Source: Mesocentrotus franciscanus (taxonomy: Eukaryota > Echinodermata > Echinoidea > Camarodonta > Strongylocentrotidae). From it: 64,000 bases of DNA. The position numbers and the translations under genes were made by a program. The DNA lies in NCBI GenBank assembly GCA_037976565.1, contig CP137669.1, forward strand, positions 38,404,912 through 38,468,911. The letters run 5' to 3'. Every line of letters starts with the position of its first letter. The first letter of the stretch is position 1. Below, one piece after another: positions 54,887-64,000 of this stretch. Under the pieces are notes generated by a model that saw only the letters and a program-made list of their open reading frames with translations, was not told the origin of the DNA and did no database searches.

Positions 54887-55687
54887 TTAACACAAGTAAA
54901 GGTCAGTGATTGCTACTGCTGGGTTGTCTAATAGTGTGAGCAATTTTATCTACAGCTTAAAGAGAAGGTTGAGCTGGTGAGGGAATAACTTGGTGATAAG
55001 GGATGATGGATATTGGGATGGGGATTGGGATGGGTAGTACGGTCTAGCTGGAAGCATACATGATAATTGGATAATAAATATGAGGCTCCTGTATCTCAAA
55101 CTGTAAGAAATGTCCAACATGATGACGATGTTAATGATGTGTCCAACCAGCCTGTATCTGATCTGAATTTTTTTAAACTCAATTTTTAGTAAAAATCGGT
55201 CATGATTAGGTGAAATATTAACCAAGTTGGGCATGTAATTGTCCAAAAGTTGATTCATAGTTTCCCTTCTGTTGGGCGACAGTCTACCCACAATTTTTTT
55301 TTACAGTGCATAGAAAAAAAATTCAATGATATTAAAGGAAATATGGTCCATGAGGGTCAATGTACAAAATCAGCATTCTAAAAATTCTTGAAAGACAATG
55401 TAATTTTATAGGGGTATTAGAACATGCTTGTAACTAATAAAAGATGATTATCTTTGTACTTCCTTGAATGAATAAAATACTTAACAGTTGCACATTGCCA
55501 GAAAAAATGACATTATTAGTAACCTTTCATTTTATAATTATTTTCCATGGCTGTTGGGTAGTGATGTAAAGTATATGATAATGATACAAGTTACATTGAG
55601 AGCAAGCCCATATGTGTTGTGTGTTCTACATGTATGTGTAGTTGAGAAATCTTATGATAATTATCTATTATATATTTGTTCTTTCAG

Positions 55688-55901
55688 CAAGTGCAATAAT
55701 CATCATGGGAGACTCAGCTATCATTTTGTCTGATAGCTGCACATCATTGAACCTATGCCCAAACACCTAACCAACATCTAGAGAGCACTTTTATTAAACA
55801 AGAGATGGCATCTCGGAGATTAAATCGAGGATTTGGAAGCCCTCAAGGCTTCACTGGTCTGAGAGATGCAGAAATTGCAGTGACAATCAAGAAGCTTGCA
55901 A
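55688..55901 (+). CDS. First coding exon of an unidentified spliced gene
   Basis: The acceptor TTGTTCTTTCAG/CAAGTG opens an exon that ends at the consensus donor GCAA/GTAAGT. A start codon at 55805 in good context (GAGATGG) gives 32 codons plus one base: MASRRLNRGFGSPQGFTGLR, then DAEIAVTIKKLA, open in phase 1 at the donor. Upstream in the same exon a 21-codon uORF (55705-55770, MGDSAIILSD...) is out of frame with the main start and could modulate translation. I do not recognise the protein; the N terminus is basic and Gly-rich, then turns into a likely helix. No following exon could be confirmed before 64000, so the next intron would be over 8 kb. The exon is partial; its 5' UTR is probably spliced. 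Confidence 0.6.
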
Positions 55902-56054
55902 GTAAGTCATCATTAAACATGAATTTTTCAAGAGTTTGATCTGCTTAGTATTCCATTATATAGTTATCCAATGCAGTACCAATTAGTGTGCAATTCTCTT
56001 GTAATATCTGAATAAATAACAGTTTTCCTTCTCATGTCATTTTTTTTTATAGAG

Positions 56055-56056
<2 letters not shown>

Positions 56057-56095
<39 letters not shown>

Positions 56096-56100
56096 CATAC
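56057..56100. repeat. (TA)n microsatellite
   Basis: About 17 TA units followed by ACATACATACAC. Confidence 0.95.
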
Positions 56101-56191
56101 ACCAAAATATTACCCTGTACCATCAGTCTAGATTATCTTACTTGTATATGGACCCTCTAGATTGATCTATTGTATCATATTTTAACTGATA

Positions 56192-56300
56192 ATGATGGAT
56201 GGATGGATGGATGGATGGATGGATGGATGGATGGATGGATGGATGGATGGATGGATGGATGGATGGATGGATGGATGGATGGATGGGTGGGTGGATGGAT
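56192..56300. repeat. (GGAT)n microsatellite
   Basis: About 25 GGAT units ending in GGTGGGTGGATGGATAG. The DGWM-repeat frame is a by-product. Confidence 0.97.
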
Positions 56301-56562
56301 AGAGGAGGAGGATGATGATGATGATGATCATTATCATTGTTATTATTATTAGTATTATCATTATTTTATGTTATTATTATTCTATATTATTTTATATTAT
56401 TATTATTATCATTGTTTGTTATTATTATTCAATATTATTTATTATTATTATTGTTATTATTATTATCATTAGTAGTAGTAGTATTATAATTATTATTATT
56501 AGAAGTAGTAGTAGACTAGTAGGAGTACATGTAGGAGTAGGAGTAGGAGTTAGTAGTAGTAT
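56301..56562. repeat. Trinucleotide-rich tract
   Basis: GAT, then TTA/ATT, then AGT and AGG triplet runs. The Ile-rich frame at 56312 is an artefact. Confidence 0.93.
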
Positions 56563-56564
56563 AT

Positions 56565-57535
56565 AGGACTGTTCCAAAACTATAGCATCATAAATGCTAA
56601 TTCAATACAGTATTAGGTTGGCTCTGCAAAAATCATGTAGGCAATGATAGATTACCTATTGCCAATACCTACTATTCAGCTCAGTCTTCCATCAATATGC
56701 TCATAGATGTATCCTTAAATCCCAAGTATTAACAAAGATAATGCACTAACACTGTACATTAGTGGTTATCTTTGTGTAGTCTCATTGATTTGCATCATTA
56801 TTGTATTTGATTGTTATTAAAATGTGTACAATACAGTGAAAACAGGTATAAATTTACAATGATTGATGATTTATGTCATGATTTGAATAATTTTGAATTT
56901 TGAATATGAATAATTAATTGGTGAAACCATGTCACTGTTGAGATATATTTATATAAAGACATAAATGTCATCTTCACTGTATTCAGTGGCCTGTGAAGAG
57001 ATGCAGTGAAACCCAATAGGACAGCAGGCCAGTGTTAGTGATGACATTTGAGTCAGTGTGTTAGTGTACTGTGAGATGTCTCTGAGGAGATAGATTTACA
57101 TGTCTTGGCCTCATTAGGATCCTTGTGTGCATTATAAGGTTAATGCACAGGAGGTCAAGCAATTTTGACCTACATAGATTGTTGAATGATGGCTTCATGA
57201 GAGATGAGATTGGCTGTGATATCTGGAGGAGAAATCTGGCTCCAAAATATGTTGCTTTTAATAAACCAGACATTTTCATGAAATTAAACCATCACTCACT
57301 TCTCTGCATAGTAGATTTAGAGGGTTGCAATTTGCTAAGGACTAAGGTGGCTTCTTTCCATCTTTATAGACTTTACAAGCAAGTATTTTACATACAGTGT
57401 ACTTGCTGAATAGCGATGGGTTATATCTCATGAAGTGAGATTTAACTTTATTTTTTGTCAAAATCTTGAACATTTACAACCCATTGGCACAGCAAGAGAT
57501 TATGAAAATACCTTCTAAATGACATTTTGTGTCTG
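56565..57535. other. No exon recognised (presumed intron)
   Basis: AT-rich. The frame at 57125-57409 lacks a convincing acceptor and donor pair, so it is not called. Confidence 0.4.
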
Positions 57536-57536
57536 T

Positions 57537-58135
57537 CAGGGGCGTCAATCCCAGGGGGTGGGGGACGCGTCCCCCACGAATTTTCAGATGGTGAAATGTC
57601 CCCCACAAATTTTCAGGTGGTGAAATGTCCCCCCTACGATTTGGGGATAAAATCTTCTTGTTTTTTTCTTTCTCTCTCTCTCTTTCTCTCTGTGTTGACA
57701 ACGAATCGTCTTCTTTCTCTGATAATCAAATGAAACGTCACAGGTTCCGCGCTTCGCACGGAAGGGGGGACTGAATTCAAACAAGGATTAAAAGTCAAGA
57801 AAGTACTTACAACGAATCGTCTTCTTTTTAAAATAATTTAATGAAACGTCAAAGCTTCCGCGCTTCGCCCTTGAATTCAAACAAGGATTAAGAGTCGAGA
57901 ACGGTACAATCAATCGTCTTCTTTCTCTAATAATTTAATGAAATGTCAAAGCTTCCGCGCTTCGCAGGGAGGGGGAAATTACTGAATCGAACAAAGATTA
58001 AGAGTCAAGAACGTACGTACAACGAAACGTGTTCTTTCTCTAACAATTTAATGAAACGTCAAAACTTACGCGCTTTGCGCGGGAGGTGGTTAGCATTAGC
58101 ATGCTTAGCATTACCTATTTACCAGGGCTAGTCCT
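57537..58135 (+). repeat. Transposon end plus ~107-base tandem repeat
   Basis: CAGGGGCGTCAATCCCAGGG at 57538 resembles the left end of the GGATCCGCC-type elements, with duplicated TTTTCAGGTGGTGAAATGTC-like units. Then four units share ACAACGAATCGTCTTCTTTC, TTTAATGAAACGTCAAAGCT and TCCGCGCTTCGC, at about 57698, 57810, 57911 and 58020. No right end was found. Confidence 0.75.
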
Positions 58136-58171
58136 TGCTCCCCTTCCCCATCTCAGATTCATATATAATTT

Positions 58172-58597
58172 CACTGGTGTACTGGTGGGGGGCGCTTGCC
58201 CCCAATAAAATTAAACCATGACTTATTTTCAATTCCATACAAGTGATTTATAAATGTTCGTGATATCACATGATTTTCAACAAAATGCACGTTTCTCCAT
58301 TTCTGTTGCAAACTGACACATTCCCAAATAGCCAGGAAGCACTAGCGTACTGATGTGGGGCTTGGGTGGCAGTTGACCCCCAAATAAAATTCAAACGTGG
58401 TTTATTACTAATTCGATACCAGTGATTTACTAATGTTGCTGAAATGTAGGCGCTGATCCACGTGGCGATTTTTCTGCCCCCGCTTATTCACCGACCGGCT
58501 GAATCGGTGCTAAATTTTGCCTCAAAAACTGGACCCCCCCCAAAAAAAAAAAAATATGTGCTCTGATCCCCAAAAGTTTTTGCTCATTACGCCACTG
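58172..58597 (+). mobile_element. 426-base hAT-like element, short relative of 22478-25547
   Basis: Perfect 8-base duplication TATAATTT (58164-58171, 58598-58605). Ends CACTGGTGTACTGGTGGGG and GCTCATTACGCCACTG. The first 170 bases closely match 22490-22640. A second internal head (CACTAGCGTACTGATGTGG, 58340) repeats the two-headed structure of the large copy. Confidence 0.92.
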
Positions 58598-58609
58598 TAT
58601 AATTTGTAA

Positions 58610-59770
58610 ATCGCACCAAAATGGATTTGCATTGCAACATCAGATTTTTGGTCCTGGTAAAAAAAGATGGTTCTTCCTCTTCTTTCGTATATGAGACAGC
58701 AGGATACAAAAATGAAATTGTTATGAACATAAAGAAAATTAATATCTATCTGTGGCATTATGGTGTCCGCCCCCAAAAAGAAATCCCCAACTACCCTGAC
58801 CTGACTGGAGGGGGGTGGGGGGGGGGGCCGGGGGTAGTAATATCTGTCATACATAATTTGAGAGATGTACAGCAAAGCATATGACAAGTTTACTTTGAAG
58901 TATTACCCTTCAAATGATTGGCAGTTCTTTGAATAAATTTTTGTGTTATGAATACCATTATCTCAAAATTTGAAAACTTGCAAATAAAGGTGACAGTAGG
59001 CGCATTTACACCATTTTGAAAAAATTGTCAATTCTGGACTGCCATTTACTGTAGATAGGAAACCTCCGGTGTTTGCTCATTCCTATTTTGGTGAGTACTG
59101 CTCATGCGCACTCTGCATGTGATTGGCATGGAAGGAGGAGAGTCACGTGACCAAATTATTCACCAATGTTTTGAGAGCGTGCATTTACACTGCAAAAATC
59201 AGTGAAATTTATGCCAGCATTTAAAAAAACCACACTCCAGAGGTGGATTTTTTTCTCTTTTGTTTTTTGTTGTCCTTTTTGCTAAGCAACTACCCACGAA
59301 ACACCGTATTGTAAGAAAAATACTTGCTTGTGCACAGTGAAAATGCAGCTAGTACAGGATTTTTCATAAAATATGGGGAAGGTTTTGTCACTTATGTGTC
59401 TTGCTACATACCTGATTGGAATTCTGAAGTTTGAAGCAAGCAATATGTAATTCTATCTTGTCTGAAAACACTGATCTAATTGTTTGGCAATTGTGTAAAA
59501 ATCCACAGGGTAAGGAATGTGAGATGAATAATTTTGTGCACAGGATCAGGTATCAAAAGTAATTCCCAAATCTTCCCATGGGATATCCGCTGTACAGTCT
59601 CTATATGGATTCTAGGAGTGTGGTTGCGATCAAATGCAGAAATTTCTTCTCATATTTTGTGACTATTTGTTTGTTCTAGGTGGTATCCCTTGAATATGGA
59701 AAGTAGGAAAGAAAATTATAGGATAGAAGATAAATTAACAGTGAAAATAGTTTTAGTCCCTACAGAGGGA
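58610..59770. other. No exon recognised (presumed intron)
   Basis: Contains a G-rich run at 58808-58835. No supportable exon. The pieces GCATTTACACCATTTTG at 59000 and GCATTTACACTGC at 59180 hint at another small inverted element. Confidence 0.4.
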
Positions 59771-59775
59771 TGAGT

Positions 59776-60680
59776 TAATAATAATAATATATATTGTGCT
59801 CATATACAGTATCTAATCTATCCCAGGGAATGCTTAAAGTCCAAGTCCACTCCAAAAATAACTTACTTTCAATAGAACCAGAAAAATCAGACAAACCAAT
59901 CAAAAAAAGTTTGAGCAAAATCGGATAACTAATAAGAAAGTTATGAATATTTAATGACATGAAAAACTTTGAAAATCACTACACAAATTGGCAACTCACT
60001 CATGAGTCTGTGACGTATGGTCCTCACTATCCACTAATTATTTTCTTTATATTGATAATGTAAATTTCCTATTTTCCCCCTAAGAATCTTATTTCTTCAC
60101 ACCAGCATCCAAGTTAGATTGATAGTAATATGTTTTTGTGTGGATGCACTATTATAGAGTAATTTTTTTCCAGTTAAATCATGAAAAATTTGAATTTTGA
60201 TAAACTATTTATATAAAAATCAATAATTATGAAATACAATATACAGAAAAATAGTATCAATTCTTCAAAATTTATAAAAGATTTTGGGAAATGTCATGCA
60301 TGCAATATGATACAAATCATATAACCTGGGCAAAGGCTTGGGGAAATCAAGTTTTGGGGATAAAAAGGGAAATTAATGGGATTAAACTATATAAAGCAAT
60401 TGATAAGTTGTTAGGACATGACGTCACAAACTGATAACCATCTTGGCAATTTGTGTTGTGATTCTCATTGTTCCATAGTTTTACATACTTTTTCAAAAAT
60501 TCATAACTTTCTTATTAGTTATCCGATTTTGCTCAAACTTTTTTCGATTGGTTTGTCTGATTTTTCTGCTTTTATTGAGAGTCAGTTATTTTTGGAGTGG
60601 ACTTGCCCTTTAAAGCACCTACAAATGATTATAATTACCCTGGTATTAGCCCAGTTCCCCCTAAGGCACTTAAAACATCT
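59776..60680 (-). repeat. SINE/LINE tail, interrupted by a TTAA element
   Basis: AATAATAATATATATTGTGC then ATCCCAGGGAATGC (to 59833) continues at 60614 as AGCACCTACAAATG and ATTACCCTGG. This resembles, in reverse, the body and tail of the SINE at 45340 (for example ATTACCCTGGCTTTAG). Removing 59838-60609 with one TTAA gives a continuous sequence. Confidence 0.55.
59838..60609 (+). mobile_element. TTAA-target element, family D
   Basis: 772 bases, TTAA at 59834-59837 and 60610-60613. Ends AGTCCAAGTCCACTCC (left) and the reverse complement of AGGGCAAGTCCACTCC. The arms pair for about 120 bases (AAATCGGATAACTAATAAGA, AACCAATCAAAAAAAGTTTG and inverses). The interior is AT-rich and non-coding. Confidence 0.88.
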
Positions 60681-60728
60681 ATACAGTTGTAGACCAACAC
60701 ATTTTTCAAATCCTGGACCTTTCAATAG

Positions 60729-61050
60729 ACCATTTTCGTATTGTAACCAAATCTAATGCATACGTCTTAAATTGTGAAGTGCCTCAATACCAATCATTTC
60801 ATTCATCTATTATGAATAATTGTATTCCAATTGTCAGAATGCAAACTGCATACATTAGTTGTTGCCAGGTAGGACAAACATTATGGCTTGCCCTACCTAA
60901 CAACACATTTAACATATATATGCATTTTGCATTCTGACTATTGGAATACAATTATTCATTACAGGTGAATGTAATATTTGTACATGTATTGAGGCACTTG
61001 ACAAAGACGTATGCATTCAATTTTGGTTACATATTACAAAAATTGGAAAC
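60729..61050. repeat. Foldback element with ~150-base arms
   Basis: TGGAATACAATTATTCAT, GTATTGAGGCACTT and GACGTATGCATT at the right are reverse complements of ATGAATAATTGTATTCCA, AAGTGCCTCAATAC and AATGCATACGTC at the left. Centre near GTAGGACAAACATTATGGCT. No coding capacity. Confidence 0.85.
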
Positions 61051-61054
61051 TCCA

Positions 61055-61958
61055 TTTAGAACCGAGTAACCTTGAACACCTCCTGTATGTACACTCTGAA
61101 AGTCAAGGCCATGTTCTTTTATCAGTACTCAGGAATATTATCATATCCAGAAAGGGCGATTTTCAAATGTCAATAAGACTACAGGTCTGTGTCTTGGTTA
61201 TGACAATGTATGTCTGATTTTTACACACTATTCACTCATATGTGTCCATCCATGAAACTTTCAATCAACTTATAATTTAAGATGGTAGTGTCAGACATGA
61301 ATAATGCTCCTTAGATTTCAATTGGACAGGTTAACATGATCATCTATGTACAAATAATGAAATCTGATGATTTCAAGGTCATTATTACAATACTGTCTCG
61401 TACAAATGTCATGTAGAATTGTATACCTAATTTGTATTCTAATTGAAAATCACCACCATAACATAATTATTTGGGATTCTTTGATGATTTTACTGAATGC
61501 AATTGTTAGCTATAGACAGTGCAAGTTGAATCTTCATTAAGGCAATATATGTGGCATGCCAAGCTACATTCATGTAGGATGATTGTGCACTCCTTATGAC
61601 TCTATTGCTGATAGATCAAGACAAACACTTCATGTGACTAATATGTCAGGGGGAACATTTAGTTTGGTCAGAGCCAGCAGGATATTGACACTTTGTTAAA
61701 GAACTTTGGTTAATGCTCTTCTGTCTCCAAACAGACAAGAGTATCTACAGACAGTTACAAAACCTGGCATTTGTTCAAGTCTAGAAAGAGTTATAATCTA
61801 CCCTTCCTTATTTCTTTGAAATTATTCAAGGGACTCATATAGTGAACAGTGTGTATTAGATTTAAATTGATAACAACATCATTAACAGCAATATACACTG
61901 CAGTACAAACAAACTAAGAAATATCATGTTATACCAGTAATGTTTCAAATTTAATACT
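61055..61958. other. No exon recognised (presumed intron)
   Basis: AT-rich, no clear repeat family. An acceptor-like site CTCCAAACAG/ACAAGAG at 61733 opens a short frame with no good donor; not called. Confidence 0.4.
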
Positions 61959-61962
61959 TTAA

Positions 61963-62493
61963 AGGTACTATGTCCCATTTGCAGGCCAAAAAAATGAAAA
62001 GGTTAAATTCCAACGGCATTTGAAAGACAATACTAATTTAGAACTTCCCTAAAAAAAAGGGGGCTTGAAAATGTCTTTAAGTGGGAAAATAACGACTATT
62101 AGTTGTCAAATCGACTTAGGAGCTATAGAGCCAGTAAGTAATAGTCTGATTTTTCAGACCATTGTACCGAATGGTCGTATGTTTTATGCTGCGCAAAGAT
62201 TCAATCAGTTTAATTTTGGCCATTACAAGAAGTGGGTTATTGATGTAGACAATGCTCATGTACCCTTTACAGCTCATTTTTATGTATGTTATTACCAAAG
62301 ATGAAAAAAGCCAGTCAGTCACTCAATAGTGTCTGACAGTGAAGTCTAGCAAGTAAACGGGTTTCCTTGCATAATTTGAATATTAGGACACTGCTAACGT
62401 TTAAATTTCACAGATAGGACATACATTACATATTCATAACTCCTGCAAAGTTCTACAGAATTTGATGTTGGCTGCAAAAGGGACATAGTATCT
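61963..62493 (+). mobile_element. TTAA-target MITE, family A, copy 4
   Basis: TTAA at 61959-61962 and 62494-62497. Ends AGGTACTATGTCCCATTTGC and GGGACATAGTATCT. The best-preserved copy; use it as reference for the family. Confidence 0.92.
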
Positions 62494-62630
62494 TTAACTA
62501 TTGTGAGATAAAGTAATTACTCATTTTGAGCATTAACACAGAAATATGTGTTGTGAATGGCATGATGACAAGAAAAACAAACAACTATGAATTTTCTTAC
62601 AAGATTTGCATTTTTTTCTTCTTTTCTTAG

Positions 62631-62669
62631 CATTCTAATCATGGAAGGTGTTCTGGGAGTGTTGGCTTT
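62631..62669 (+). other. Candidate 39-base exon
   Basis: A very strong acceptor (TTTTTTTCTTCTTTTCTTAG) precedes CATTCTAATCATGGAAGG.. and a donor-like GTAAGAAC follows GGCTTT. The 39 bases are open in two of three phases, but not in the phase left by the exon at 55901. It would need another exon in between or be non-coding or alternative. Confidence 0.22.
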
Positions 62670-62679
62670 GTAAGAACTT

Positions 62680-64000
62680 ATATTCATCGCTATCTGCATG
62701 TATGAAAAAGGGTTTTAGCAATGAATTCACTTGACTCACAACGAATACAACAATAAAGGTCTCCTCAATCCCCTACTTCCCACATGTAAAAACACATTGC
62801 ATGATTTCTCTCACATACTGTAGGCCTACACTTCACAAAGAAACACACATGCCATGTACATATAGTGTGTTATGTCTGAGATGGGCGACTGTGATATATG
62901 ACAGTACTCTCTATCTGAAGACATTGGATTAACATGGCATGTTATGAGATACCTTGATATGAGATGCCTTGGTATGAGATGCTTTAGGCTGTGCTTTACA
63001 GAGCAACATAATAGATTGTCTGTTTGGAGCCAGAAAGGCCTTCACACAGAGTGAACGATCTTCTGGCTCTGAAGCCTGGTTTCAACAGATGAGATATCAA
63101 AAAACAGACTTAATTCTGAGTGTCTACAATATAGTCTGAATTTCAGGCTAAATGAGTTTCTTCTGCTACCATCTCTAGGCTCATGAAGTGCATTTTCTTT
63201 TACATGTAGGTTCTGCAAACCTAATAGTATACATAGTGGAAGATGCCAACCAATTGTGTGCAAGCAGATGTTTAAATGAATGATGTTTATTTGGCATTAT
63301 CAGTTTTGGGACACATTTATTTATCATTGTTATAAATTATTGTAAGAATCTTTTTGTACACTCTTTTCACTGATCTCTCTACAACAGATGACAAAATCAG
63401 GAGCTAAGATGTTAGAATTTTGATAATTCTGATATTCATATCACACTTTAACTTCTGACATGTAAGCAAAGCTAGGATGATTGCAAATGATATAGGCATA
63501 TATCTAAAACTATTTATACTGAGAAAGAATAAGTCCCTGTCTGATGTTATACATTCTTCTTTGATGTATTTATTTTGTGGTTATGTTTATTTTCAGCTCC
63601 ATCTTTCTGAAAATTAATATTTTATGGCCATTGGTCGATCAGTGATGCATCACTTTGTAAAGAAAAGAACTCAAAGATCAAATTGGTTTCATTTGCCTGC
63701 TTTCCAATTAATATACTGGTACTTTCTTACAATAGAAAATAGACACGTAGGCCTACCTTATTTGATCATAATCATCTGCACTCTTACAGTTATGATAATG
63801 GGCATCAGCCACAAAGTTGGCGTGATTGTACTTGTCCAGATGGATTGTCAATACTTCACAATATTGATGGGTTTTAGCACTGGAGGAAAGTGTACAATAT
63901 CCTCCAGTGCACTGTATGTGTTCATACTCAGTAGAGTATGTTAATGGGCTGCAGTGTGCAAACTTGGTATGTTTCAGGACTCAGTCATATACTGTATAAT
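62680..64000. other. No exon recognised (presumed intron)
   Basis: AT-rich; the frames at 63624-63944 and on the minus strand show no recognised domain. Acceptor-like sites near 63389 and 63597 lead into early stops in the required phase. Confidence 0.4.

Noticed and set aside
56170..56566. DGWM-repeat and poly-Ile frames
   Set aside because: Direct translations of GGAT and ATT/TTA microsatellites.
57125..57409. 94-residue frame as an exon of the downstream gene
   Set aside because: No convincing splice sites at its borders and no recognised similarity.
61734..61790. Possible second exon after the 55.8 kb exon (acceptor at 61733, phase fits)
   Set aside because: The frame stops after about 16 codons and no acceptable donor precedes the stop.
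63390..63420. Exon candidate after a strong acceptor CTCTCTACAACAG
   Set aside because: In the required phase it meets a stop after six codons with no donor.

Overview
The window looks like animal nuclear DNA from a marine invertebrate deuterostome, most likely an echinoderm (sea-urchin-like). Grounds: low gene density with spliced genes, AT-rich sequence, abundant microsatellites, CR1/L2/Jockey-type and R2-like LINE remnants, tRNA-derived SINEs with an attatt tail, and many small inverted-repeat DNA transposons. The assignment is inference from sequence character; no marker gene fixes the species. A 500-base assembly gap lies at 1692-2191.

Host genes are few. The only complete one is a fatty-acid-binding-protein (FABP/iLBP) gene on the minus strand (coding exons 35111-34866 and 33855-33712, 129 residues). 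It has a probable non-coding first exon ending at 36683, a TATA/CCAAT promoter near 36755-36788 and poly(A) signals at 33467-33486. A second gene probably starts on the plus strand: a coding exon at 55688-55901 with an upstream uORF and a GTAAGT donor, perhaps preceded by a 5' exon ending at 53472. The rest of the window to 64000 would be its intron.

Everything else is mobile or tandem DNA, much of it nested. From the left: a foldback element holding a TTAA-target MITE (199-1465); a decayed LINE (2330-4190); a foldback whose left arm holds a 7SL-RNA-like SINE (5697-6235); further TTAA MITEs; a three-copy duplicated unit split by a 574-base near-palindrome (7690-10145); a foldback with a hAT-like insert (12535-13390); and an 8 kb satellite of about 31 monomers of ~254 bases (13560-21790). 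A minus-strand LINE (28330-21948) is split by a 3.07 kb hAT-like element and a 1.75 kb TTAA element. A plus-strand LINE (28400-32825) is split by a 2.3 kb foldback element. After the FABP gene come an R2-like retrotransposon 3' end split by a 2.47 kb hAT-like element (44090-47465) and a cluster of nested hAT-like elements (48734-52913).

The central observation is how exactly these insertions can be read. In four cases, conceptually removing the insert with one copy of its target duplication restores a retrotransposon reading frame. In three more, the other arm of an inverted repeat serves as an empty site. This defines at least four TTAA-target families that share a TTAAAGG end, and about ten hAT-like elements with 8-base target duplications.
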